In this document: in pieces, positions 15,501-21,179 of the stretch
Numbering within the stretch: position 1 is the stretch's first letter
How the letters are laid out: the number at the start of each line of letters is the position of its first letter
Origin: CBDTYW01 sp965364735
GTDB lineage: Bacteria > Actinomycetota > Nitriliruptoria > Nitriliruptorales > Nitriliruptoraceae
Length of the DNA: 21,179 bases
Reading direction: 5' to 3'
NCBI GenBank assembly: GCA_965364735.1
Contig: CBDTYW010000027.1
Span: 1-21,179, forward strand
Notes under the pieces: generated by a model
The model's database searches: none
The model's input: the letters and a program-made list of their open reading frames with translations, nothing else
Told to the model about the DNA's origin: nothing
Made by a program: the position numbers and the translations under genes

Positions 15501-16533
15501 CGAGGACGACGCCGCCAAGGATGCGCTGTCCCGGAGCGTCATGGCGATGGTGCCGAACGATCGCATGATCGGTGACAACGTCAGCGAGCTCGGCAGCGAC
15601 GTCCTGCGGCCGGCGATCGGCAGCGGTGATCCCGCGATCCTTCGGGGACCGAACGTCGTCGACGACCCGGTCGGCGTGCCGGGGCTGACCTCGATCGTGA
15701 TCGTCACCTACAACTCGTCATCGACGATCGAGCAGTGCCTCGCCGCGATCGACGAGGACGAGAACTGCGAGATCCTGGTCGTGGACAACTGCTCGGCAGA
15801 TGACAGCCGTGCCGTCGTGCGGCGTCTCGCCTGGTCGGACTCGCGGATCCGGCTCCTCGAGCCGGACCGCAACCTGGGCTTCGCTGCAGGATGCAACCAC
15901 GGGATGCTCAGGGCGCGTGGAGACGCCGTCCTGCTGCTGAACCCCGACGCGATCCTGAGCCCCCGGACGCTTCCCCGGCTCCGCGCCTCGCTGTCCGATG
16001 AGGTCTGGGCCACGGGTCCGCTCTCCAACTACGTCGCGGGCTCCCAGAACATCAGCGCCTACCTGAACCCGGCGAAGCACGAGGCGCTCACGCGCGGGAC
16101 AGCGGACGACGAGCTGAGCCAGGTCTTCGACGCGTACTTCGTGGAGCAGCACGGTACGCAGGTCATCGACGTGTCAATCTTGATCGGCTTCTGTCTGCTG
16201 ATCTCCAGAGCTGCGCTCCACGAGCTCGGCGGACTCGACCCGGAGCTGTTCTTCGGCAATGACGACCTGGACCTGTCCTGGCGCATCACCGAGATCGGCA
16301 AGCGCCTCGCCATCACCGCGGGGTGCTTCGTCCACCACATCGGCCACGTCTCGGCGCGATCGGTCGGCGCCGATGCGCGCAACCAGCTCATCCGCGACTC
16401 GACGGAGCACCTCGCGCGCAAGCTGGACCACTACTACGGGACGCCGCGGCCCAGCGGTCGTGCCATCTGGGGCATCCCGTGGTTCACCGAGCAGGCGAAC
16501 GCGGGCGAGGAGCCGGCAGCTCAGGCTGCCTGA
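12583..16533 (+). CDS. Giant multidomain glycosyltransferase (flagellin glycosylation candidate)
   Basis: A 1316-residue protein. The start chosen is GTG 12583 because GGGAG lies 7 nt upstream and the first glycosyltransferase strand (LTVIIVTYG) follows at once; longer TTG/GTG starts at 12454-12499 are possible. Four GT-A-like segments can be seen. The first (about 5-190) is divergent, with HDD at 75-77. The second (about 203-400) is a SunS-type GT2 with SMIVRDEEDMLP, DAD at 283-285 and FEGALHEQ at 340-347. The third (about 667-830) is degenerate, with PHAG (731-734) where an acidic motif is expected. The fourth (about 1035-1290) is a WbbL/rhamnosyltransferase-like GT2 with VTYNSS, LLLNPDA (1117-1123) and NDDLDLSWR (1226-1234). 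A TPR-like helical stretch lies at about 400-660. GT2 enzymes transfer sugars from nucleotide donors by inversion. Divergence from flagellin suggests it glycosylates the filament protein, but lipid- or wall-glycan targets are possible. Confidence 0.9.
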   Translation: MHADLTVIIVTYGDQDRFTWAADQAAEFSRDIRSYRGHAALELPVSDTVTVHPEVGANGLASTLRGARSMVLHIHDDVCITEDALLQMIQTHTETGKLVTPSTNDPETSHAFSALPPAMYARPKLLRTRSEVTDPKVAEDVVPCCLLGDASQITGLIPFRPAFPGSTVRSVAGDIVVAPHALASHDNAESSFAHLVAATHDVVIAASMIVRDEEDMLPACLDSLVGLIDRIDVADTGSDDGTLQILADRGIVPIHREWREDFGWARNEVIDAFPEAVWLLQVDADETVHIDDPERLRRQLRAATADFDSFEIRMDDASDAAGSRSSWLSRRLFRPDTMHFEGALHEQPVRRDGSGFGRRGMLHGIRLTHFGYTNELIQSRGKQERNLRISKQAWEEHRDLHTTLQYARSHELAGLPAEERVLLYEEVRDEMGVPEARHAAYILGMLATTVLRCAEPDHAKARTYAGEGLELVPHDQLALGAHLRASLDLGEPDQVLATLRWSRSQASLEPLYDDDELRAKVLSFESEALEAVGDLESAHDVMAQSLAGGLESSAGWRRLGRLDDVLGRTAGVDAVLASGSMMGLQQMLGLLEPAAASDLALSAVEHHPDAAVATVAIRAAIVSRDAARVVRAIDGAGSLVDPAFLVEVTAQARELGLLPRDAETAPIRHILTLIRDTMGDPAIIARTIESLAAQDVGGDVLVSHAVVPADASIADLKRRLAVSGADAVIVPHAGASFRPNAIRRYRAALDATPDAAVCSGTWLVEVGEELLATMPRLVAADGVVRGPEVLNVMASRWEHVIGGLDSAMVRRDVFLAADVDDDIGWSDASVLLSALVGHDLFVLGDVVLTIPAGALHRQGAEVDWNAYARALRARDLPPPHMGMLLPQIPSTRPWWSDEVRTGLLALLRSPRPTTEAVDQVTALDPADMSIPFTAAMILSSRQDSESLTKVLLERLSTGDHPYPPAMIELVGLLEDDAAKDALSRSVMAMVPNDRMIGDNVSELGSDVLRPAIGSGDPAILRGPNVVDDPVGVPGLTSIVIVTYNSSSTIEQCLAAIDEDENCEILVVDNCSADDSRAVVRRLAWSDSRIRLLEPDRNLGFAAGCNHGMLRARGDAVLLLNPDAILSPRTLPRLRASLSDEVWATGPLSNYVAGSQNISAYLNPAKHEALTRGTADDELSQVFDAYFVEQHGTQVIDVSILIGFCLLISRAALHELGGLDPELFFGNDDLDLSWRITEIGKRLAITAGCFVHHIGHVSARSVGADARNQLIRDSTEHLARKLDHYYGTPRPSGRAIWGIPWFTEQANAGEEPAAQAA

Positions 16534-16549
16534 GGTACCGAGGAACCTC
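16515..16549 (+). terminator. Weak hairpins at the end of the glycosyltransferase gene
   Basis: GGCAGC (16515-16520) and GCTGCC (16525-16530) form a 6-bp stem with a TCAG loop directly before the TGA. GAGGT (16532-16536) and ACCTC (16545-16549) form a second short stem. On the opposite strand GCCCG/CGGGC (16571-16585) brackets the stop of the converging gene. These may serve termination in the 42-nt convergent gap; support is modest. Confidence 0.3.
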
Positions 16550-16575
16550 TGGTCGACGCCGATGACCCGAGCCCG

Positions 16576-18585
16576 TCAGGCGGGCAGGGCGGCCTCGAGG
16601 CCTGACGTCATCCAGCCGGTCATCGCCTCGGCGCTCCGGGCGAAGTCCTCCCGCGACGGATCGTCGAGGAAGACCTGCGCCTGGAACCATCCCTCCCGCT
16701 CGAGCGCCTCGTGGAGGAAGTCCTCGTCGAGCCCGAGCTGCGTTCCGAAGAGCAGCGCGACGTCGCGGGCACGACTGCCTCGCCAGACGCCGGCGCTGCT
16801 GCGGGCCATGGAGATCACGGTGACGATCACGCCTCGGGCGAGCACCTCGTCAGCGGTGTAGTCGGCGCGCCACCATTCCTCGTCGATGACGCGGGCATCG
16901 CCGACGTCGTCGAGCATGATGTTCTGCGGACACACGTCGATGCACCGCAGCGCCCCGTCGAGACGGTCAGGGTGATGGACGACCGCCCGCCACGTCTCGA
17001 TGAGATGCGCGCGCTCTGCGGGCTGGGAGATGAGCAGACGGTCGAGCAGCGAGCTGCCGGGCGCCAACGGAACGCTCTCGGCGCGCAGGGTGGTCCCCGC
17101 CTCCAGGTGATCCCGCTCGTCGCGGCCGCGGATTCGCTGCTTGTGGACCACGAGCTCCTCGGAGCCCGAGACGACCGTGCGAACGACCAGATCGGCTCGC
17201 CGATCGGCGGCGACCGTGGCGATGGCTCGATCGTCCGGCCAGAGCGTGCTCGGGACCTCCGCGTCAGGCCCGGGCCGATGCCCGAGCACCACCGTCACCG
17301 GCAGGTCCGGTCGGTCGAGGCCCATCGCGCTGCGCAGCTGACGCTCCCCGTGCCGCGACCTCAACGGACCTGCGAGGGCCTGAGGTGCGGTGTGGGCGCC
17401 GCTGCCCTGCAGCACACGCACCTGGAGGCCGGACGCGCTCGTCTCCGCGACGATCCGCGTGGCCTCGTCGGCGCCGAAGGACGAGTCCACCGCGACCACC
17501 AGGTCGCCCCCGGAACCGATGGCCGCAGCCAGCTCGGCGATGCTCGGGCTTCCGATTCCGCCGTGCTCGTGGATGATCAGGTCGAAGACGCCCTGCGCGG
17601 CAGGAACGACGGTGACGTGGGCGAGGTCGCGACAGCGGGCATGCACCTCGCCGGCGTCAGATGCGGTGATCACGACCAGCTCATCCGCTCGTTCACCGAG
17701 GGCGCGCGCGATCGCGCCGCCCTCGACCGACGTCGTGGCCGCACGCTGGATCGGGAGCGGATCGAGCAGGTGCACCAGCATGGAGCGCGAACGGGCGAGC
17801 CCGCCGGCCATGGATGCCGGGTCAGCCTGGGCGTGCAGCTCGTCGCTGAGGTCCCGGATGTCGTTGGCCGCCGTGAGCAGCGCGACGCGGGGACTCATCC
17901 CGACCGGCCGCAGCGCCGCTCCTGCCGCGGGAACCACGTCGATGCGTGGTGCGCTGCGGGTGTTCTCCAGCGGATGACGGAGGCCCGCTTCGGTCACCTC
18001 GATGTCCACGCCGACCAGCGGTGCGAGGCGCTCGGCCGTCGCACCATCCCCGTCGAGACCGTGCGCTTCGGGACGATGCGAGACACCTTGGAACGCGGGC
18101 TCCATCACACAACGACCGACCCGCCCGGTCTCGGCCACCCCGACTCGTCGGGCCCAGAGCTGACTGCTCACCACGGGAACGATCCTCGGAGCCAGGACAG
18201 CGGGATCGTCGGGGCGACGCCCAGCACCGTGGGGCACCACGACGCGTGCCTGACCGCGCGAAGCGACCAGACCGCCAGCCTGGATGATCCGCCCATCGGG
18301 CCCGATCACCCGTCCGCCGACCACGTCGACAGCCGGATCGGCGAAGCGCGCCAGGAGCGCGAGGTCCCAGCCGTCGATGAGCTCGACGTGCTCGGCAACA
18401 TGCACGACGAAGCCGGAACGGACCGCGAACGAGGTGGGATCGTCGTCAGCGGCGATGACCTCGAGATCGTGATGCGTTCCCTCGCTGCTCGTGCGAGCGA
18501 CGGCTTCGAGACATCGCCGCAGCAAGTCGGGGCGCGGTCCAGCGTGCACGACGACCGAGAGATCATCCAGCGTCGTCATCGCCAC
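16576..18585 (-). CDS. GT2-like / methyltransferase-like / kinase-like fusion protein
   Basis: A 669-residue three-part protein. Residues 8-200 resemble a GT2 sugar transferase (LSVVVHAGPRPDLLRRCLEA at 9-28; VDVVGGRVIGPDGRIIQAGG at 86-105, the usual 'new layer, Gly, Asp-Gly, HAGG' strand), with the DxD region degraded. Residues 230-395 resemble a class I SAM methyltransferase (GGAIARALGERADELVVIT at 289-307; FDLIIHEHG at 334-342; GGDLVVAVD at 359-367), although the usual glycine-rich motif I is not intact. Residues 465-669 resemble an aminoglycoside/choline kinase fold: VVHK with K482, IDVCPQN with D550 and N555 as catalytic loop, and ARVIDEEW with D568 as metal ligand. The methyltransferase-then-kinase order recalls WbdD, which caps O-antigen chains. 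GTG 18585 has GGGGG 7 nt upstream; ATG 18579 overlaps the previous stop as ATGA and is the alternative. Domains are recognised by eye only. Confidence 0.85.
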   Translation of the reverse strand: MAMTTLDDLSVVVHAGPRPDLLRRCLEAVARTSSEGTHHDLEVIAADDDPTSFAVRSGFVVHVAEHVELIDGWDLALLARFADPAVDVVGGRVIGPDGRIIQAGGLVASRGQARVVVPHGAGRRPDDPAVLAPRIVPVVSSQLWARRVGVAETGRVGRCVMEPAFQGVSHRPEAHGLDGDGATAERLAPLVGVDIEVTEAGLRHPLENTRSAPRIDVVPAAGAALRPVGMSPRVALLTAANDIRDLSDELHAQADPASMAGGLARSRSMLVHLLDPLPIQRAATTSVEGGAIARALGERADELVVITASDAGEVHARCRDLAHVTVVPAAQGVFDLIIHEHGGIGSPSIAELAAAIGSGGDLVVAVDSSFGADEATRIVAETSASGLQVRVLQGSGAHTAPQALAGPLRSRHGERQLRSAMGLDRPDLPVTVVLGHRPGPDAEVPSTLWPDDRAIATVAADRRADLVVRTVVSGSEELVVHKQRIRGRDERDHLEAGTTLRAESVPLAPGSSLLDRLLISQPAERAHLIETWRAVVHHPDRLDGALRCIDVCPQNIMLDDVGDARVIDEEWWRADYTADEVLARGVIVTVISMARSSAGVWRGSRARDVALLFGTQLGLDEDFLHEALEREGWFQAQVFLDDPSREDFARSAEAMTGWMTSGLEAALPA

Positions 18586-20201
18586 GTGGCAGCCCCCTGC
18601 GCGGCGTCTGCCCAGAGCTGCTCAGCACCGTTGTGGAGCACGTTGTGGACCGCGTCGTTGAAGTAGACGGAGCGATCGAACGCCCGCGTGATCTCCCACG
18701 ACCGGCCCTGGAGCCATCGCGCGAGGAGGCCGACCAGCTGCGCGTCGGTGAGCAGGCCGCGCGGGCCCGCGCAGGTGAGCTCTGCGGCCATGGCCGAGAG
18801 ACGGACCCGGTAGTCGTCCGCGACGCCCGGCTTGTGCACGAGCGCGTGGTAGAGGAGGGTGTTGAAGTACTGAACCTCCGGGGGCGCCCAGAAACATCCG
18901 TTGACGCGCGTACGAGAGGCAAGCATCTCCTCCTGCATCGCCAGCGGGTAGTAGGCGTCGCCGACGTAGCGGAGGTCGAACGGCATCATCGTCCCGGCGA
19001 TCGGCACGTAGTAGTGCGTTCGCCACGCTTCCGGGAACGCACGCTGGGCGTTCAGGATGAACGCCGTCTCATCGCGCTCGCGGACGAGCAGGTCGATGTC
19101 GTCGTGCCCGTCGAGGAGCATGTCGTCGGGCATCTCCTCGAAGTTGCGCATCACGACGTAGGTGACGGTCCGGTCGAGGACGGCGAAGAGCTCTCGCAGG
19201 TCCGTCCAGCCGTTCGCGCCGATGAGGTCGAGCACCCCGAGGTCGCGCGGTGCAGCCTGCGCTGGCTGGTACCAGGAGTCGACGTCGAGCCCGAGCAGCA
19301 GCGTCGCGTCGTGAGCCGTCTCCTCGGCGGTGGTCGTGCCGTGGATCCGGTGTCCGCCTCCGGTCGCCTCGCGGTAGTTCGCCTTCGCCTCGAAGACGTT
19401 GAGGTTCACGACGTCCACACCGCTGGAGGTCATCTGCGGGGCGTATCGAGGCTCCGGGTCCTCGAAGAGCAGGACGTGGAACGGGCCGGTCCCGATGTGC
19501 TGGGCCTTGTGGCTGTCCAGCGGCAGCTTCTGGCCGTAGAAGCGGCTGAGGTTGTTCTCGAAGTGCTCGGCGCTCCAGGACATGTCCAGACGAGAACGAA
19601 GCACGAACCGCTCGGCGACGTCCTCGGCGATGGCGTCGGCCGCCGCCCGGGCGTTCTCCCAGACGATGACCATGTGGCGCTCGCCGAGGTCGGGCTCCTC
19701 CACCCGGATGCGTGGGGCCCGGACCTCGAAGGAGATCCCGGGCACGACGACGTCGGTCGGCGCACCCATCCGGCCGACCGCCGCGACGGTGCGGCGGATG
19801 AAGCGGACCTCCGTGGTGCTGCCGGCGGTCACGCCCATGGCGTCCTGTCCGTCGAGCACGGCCAGCTTGGCGCTGACCGGGTCGTCGATGACCAGCAGCT
19901 CGTTGTCGGCCACGACCAGGAGCCAGTCCCCCGGCAGGCGAAGCAGCGTGCGCAGCCCCGCGTTCGGGTCCTGCCAGTCCGCAGCGACGACGTCGAACTC
20001 GGCGGTGACCTCTGGCACCTCGCCGCGGGCGACGATCACGACGCGGTCGGCGATCCCGAGCGTGCTCAGGGCCGCAGCGACCCCGAGGTCCTCGGCGTCA
20101 TCCGCCAGCACGACGGCGGTGAGCGTCGGCAGGGGCGGCAGCGCCGCAGGCGTGGCTTCGGTGTCAGAGGGCGCCGGGGTGGCCACGTGAGATCCAGACA
20201 T
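18576..20201 (-). CDS. Degenerate GT2 domain plus nucleotidyltransferase-like protein, surface-glycan related
   Basis: A 541-residue protein. Residues 25-165 look like a SunS-type GT2 that has lost its metal motif: LTAVVLADDAEDLGVAAAL, then RVVIVARG and GDWLLVVADNELL (91-103), where active relatives have a DAD-like motif. Residues 195-305 form a conserved-looking block (MSWSAEHFENNL, VDVVNLNVFEAKANYREATG, GGGHRIHGT) that I cannot name. Residues 345-470 resemble the nucleotidyltransferase superfamily used in LicD-like and related transferases: YVVMRNFEEMPDD then HDDIDLLV (366-373), with the D-x-D spacing, and MMPFDLRYVGDAYYPL further on. The product may add a phospho-linked or nucleotide-derived group to a glycan; this is inference. 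Start ATG 20201 has AGGAG 11 nt upstream inside a hairpin. It overlaps the next gene by 10 nt, so the two form one transcript. Confidence 0.85.
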   Translation of the reverse strand: MSGSHVATPAPSDTEATPAALPPLPTLTAVVLADDAEDLGVAAALSTLGIADRVVIVARGEVPEVTAEFDVVAADWQDPNAGLRTLLRLPGDWLLVVADNELLVIDDPVSAKLAVLDGQDAMGVTAGSTTEVRFIRRTVAAVGRMGAPTDVVVPGISFEVRAPRIRVEEPDLGERHMVIVWENARAAADAIAEDVAERFVLRSRLDMSWSAEHFENNLSRFYGQKLPLDSHKAQHIGTGPFHVLLFEDPEPRYAPQMTSSGVDVVNLNVFEAKANYREATGGGHRIHGTTTAEETAHDATLLLGLDVDSWYQPAQAAPRDLGVLDLIGANGWTDLRELFAVLDRTVTYVVMRNFEEMPDDMLLDGHDDIDLLVRERDETAFILNAQRAFPEAWRTHYYVPIAGTMMPFDLRYVGDAYYPLAMQEEMLASRTRVNGCFWAPPEVQYFNTLLYHALVHKPGVADDYRVRLSAMAAELTCAGPRGLLTDAQLVGLLARWLQGRSWEITRAFDRSVYFNDAVHNVLHNGAEQLWADAAQGAATWR

Positions 20202-20211
20202 GGTCGGTCAT

Positions 20212-20228
20212 GCTCCTGGTTCAGGAGC
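20212..20228 (-). promoter_or_regulatory. Hairpin that buries the ribosome-binding site
   Basis: GCTCCTG (20212-20218) and CAGGAGC (20222-20228) are perfect complements with a 3-nt loop. On the minus-strand transcript the AGGAG of the downstream arm is the best ribosome site for the gene at 20201, so folding would hide it. Confidence 0.4.
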
Positions 20229-20264
20229 GTTCACCGTCCATGGCGCGGGCAAGCTTCAGCATCG

Positions 20265-20291
20265 CTGTCGGCCGGATGGCCCACGGATGAA
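20265..20291 (-). promoter_or_regulatory. Candidate flagellar-type promoter for the glycan-modification pair
   Basis: TTCA (20291-20288), 15-nt spacer, GCCGACAG (20272-20265) on the minus strand, 63 nt upstream of the start at 20201. It has the same eight-base -10 as the fliD candidate but one mismatch in CTCA and a shorter spacer. If real, it would put these genes in the flagellar regulon. Confidence 0.38.
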
Positions 20292-20309
20292 GCGCGACCG
20301 ACCATTCGC

Positions 20310-21089
20310 TCAGCCGAGGTAGCTGGGCTCTTCGCCACCGAACCGCGCCCCCGCGGTCGCCATGAAGTCCGGGTGAGCGAGGGTCTTCAGCTGGGTCTCC
20401 CGCTCGGCGGCCAGACCGTCGATCGTGGAACGGGTGAAGTTCTCGCGGATCAGCCGGGGCGCCTGAGCCGTCGCCCACGGGGCGTCGGCCAGGCCCTTCG
20501 CGATCCGCAGCGCGTCCGCCTGCGGGTCGTCGGCGTCGAGCGCGATCTCTGCCAGCCCGATCCGGAGCGCCTCATCCGCGTCCACGACGCGCGCCGTCAG
20601 CGTCATCTCCGTCGCCCGGCCGAGGCCGACGAGGCGCGGGAGGCGGACCGTGCCACCGAGGTCCGGGATGAGCGCCCACTTGCGCTCCAGCACGGAGAGC
20701 CGCGCCGTCGGCGCGACCGCGCGGACGTGGCACGCGACGGCGAGCTGGATCCCGCCGCCGTAGCAGTAGCCCTCGATCGCGGCGATGACCGGCTTGTCGA
20801 TCTCCTCGAACGCCGTGAAGCTGTCCTGCAGGCGCGCGATGAACCGCTCGTCGAGGCCGGTGTCGCCCGCGGCGGCGAACGTGGAGATGTCGATGCCGGA
20901 GGAGAAGTTGCCGCCAGCCCCTCGGACCAGCACCGCGCGCGCCCTCGGGTCGCCGCCTGCCTGCTCAGCGCGGTGACGGAGCTGGTCGAAGACGTCCATG
21001 CTCATCGCGTTGCGCTGCTCGGGACGCTCGATGGTGATGATCGCGACATGGTCGACAACCTCGTAGCTGACGACGTCTTCGGTGGCCAT
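20310..21089 (-). CDS. Enoyl-CoA hydratase/isomerase (crotonase) family protein
   Basis: A 259-residue protein of the crotonase superfamily, normal in length. Visible are the CoA-binding and oxyanion-hole segments GGNFSSGIDIS (about 59-69) and IEGYCYGGGIQLAVACHVRA (about 105-124), and LIPDLGGTVRLPRLVG (about 141-156), where the usual second active-site acid falls in the IPD/LER neighbourhood. Members hydrate or isomerise acyl-CoA esters in fatty-acid and related catabolism. Residues alone do not separate hydratase from isomerase. It begins at ATG 21089 with GGAG 5 nt upstream. No functional link to flagella is evident, so it probably marks the edge of the motility cluster. It ends 108 nt before the gene at 20201. 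Confidence 0.93.
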   Translation of the reverse strand: MATEDVVSYEVVDHVAIITIERPEQRNAMSMDVFDQLRHRAEQAGGDPRARAVLVRGAGGNFSSGIDISTFAAAGDTGLDERFIARLQDSFTAFEEIDKPVIAAIEGYCYGGGIQLAVACHVRAVAPTARLSVLERKWALIPDLGGTVRLPRLVGLGRATEMTLTARVVDADEALRIGLAEIALDADDPQADALRIAKGLADAPWATAQAPRLIRENFTRSTIDGLAAERETQLKTLAHPDFMATAGARFGGEEPSYLG

Positions 21090-21174
21090 GGGGACTCCGG
21101 TTGCTCGGACGGTGTGGTCAGCCTACGCCGGTACGGTCGGCCGCCCCTCCCCGCCCTCCCGGAGTCCTCATGGC
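21085..21174. repeat. 16-bp inverted repeat spanning two facing ribosome sites and start codons
   Basis: GCCATGGGGACTCCGG (21085-21100) and CCGGAGTCCTCATGGC (21159-21174) are reverse complements with one mismatch. The left arm holds the crotonase start and GGAG; the right arm holds GGAG-TCCTC-ATG on the plus strand. Confidence 0.6.
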
Positions 21175-21179
21175 TCCCC
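21170..21179 (+). CDS. Possible start of a divergent gene cut by the right edge
   Basis: ATG GCT CCC on the plus strand is preceded by GGAG at a 5-nt spacing, mirroring the crotonase start across 80 nt. Only three codons are visible, so nothing can be said about the product; the claim rests on the ribosome site and divergent layout. Confidence 0.3.

Noticed and set aside
16711..18666. A 651-codon plus-strand open frame opposite the GT/methyltransferase/kinase gene
   Set aside because: Shadow frame: the minus strand carries recognisable kinase and methyltransferase motifs, the plus strand none.
1..21179. Riboswitches (including c-di-GMP types), tRNA or rRNA genes, CRISPR arrays, insertion sequences, prophage remnants
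   Set aside because: Intergenic regions are all under 300 nt and I found no matching core motifs, spaced repeats or transposase-like frames.

Overview
The window is high-GC DNA, about two-thirds GC by eye. It carries part of a flagellar gene cluster from what is most likely a motile actinomycete (Actinomycetota). This rests on three things: GC-rich codon use with frequent GTG starts, the order flgB-flgC-fliE-fliF-fliG-fliH-fliI-fliJ-transglycosylase-fliK, and flagellin/FliD/FliS genes lying next to very large glycosyltransferase genes. Genus cannot be fixed from this stretch.

Layout from the left edge. Positions 1-7438 hold a tightly packed minus-strand operon, read right to left: flgB, flgC, fliE, fliF, fliG, fliH, fliI, fliJ, a lytic transglycosylase, and a fliK-like gene cut by the left edge. 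Almost every junction overlaps by 1-8 nt. Positions 7439-7629 hold hairpins and a candidate flagellar promoter. Positions 7630-10345 hold fliD, fliS and a small FliT-position gene, also minus strand. Positions 10346-12351 hold two tandem flagellins of identical length (272 aa) with terminators between them. At 12352-12582 the direction switches: a 1316-residue multi-glycosyltransferase protein runs on the plus strand to 16533. Facing it on the minus strand are two more multidomain proteins: a GT2-like/methyltransferase-like/kinase-like fusion (16576-18585) and a degenerate GT2 plus nucleotidyltransferase-like protein (18576-20201). A crotonase-family gene (20310-21089) marks the right end of the flagellar material. 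A divergent gene may begin at 21170.

How it fits together. The flgB operon builds the MS ring, switch, export ATPase complex and proximal rod, and includes the wall-clearing enzyme and hook-length ruler. FliD, FliS and the flagellins make the filament. The three large proteins look like a flagellin glycosylation and glycan-finishing set, inferred from position, domain content and a shared promoter-like motif.

The most interesting signals are: (i) a recurring CTCA-N15-17-(G/A)CCGA motif before flgB, fliD, the second flagellin (twice) and, in weaker form, the glycosylation pair; (ii) CsrA-like sites over both flagellin ribosome-binding sites; (iii) the GT/methyltransferase/kinase fusion, which recalls WbdD-type glycan caps; (iv) an 85-nt identical block shared by the flagellins.
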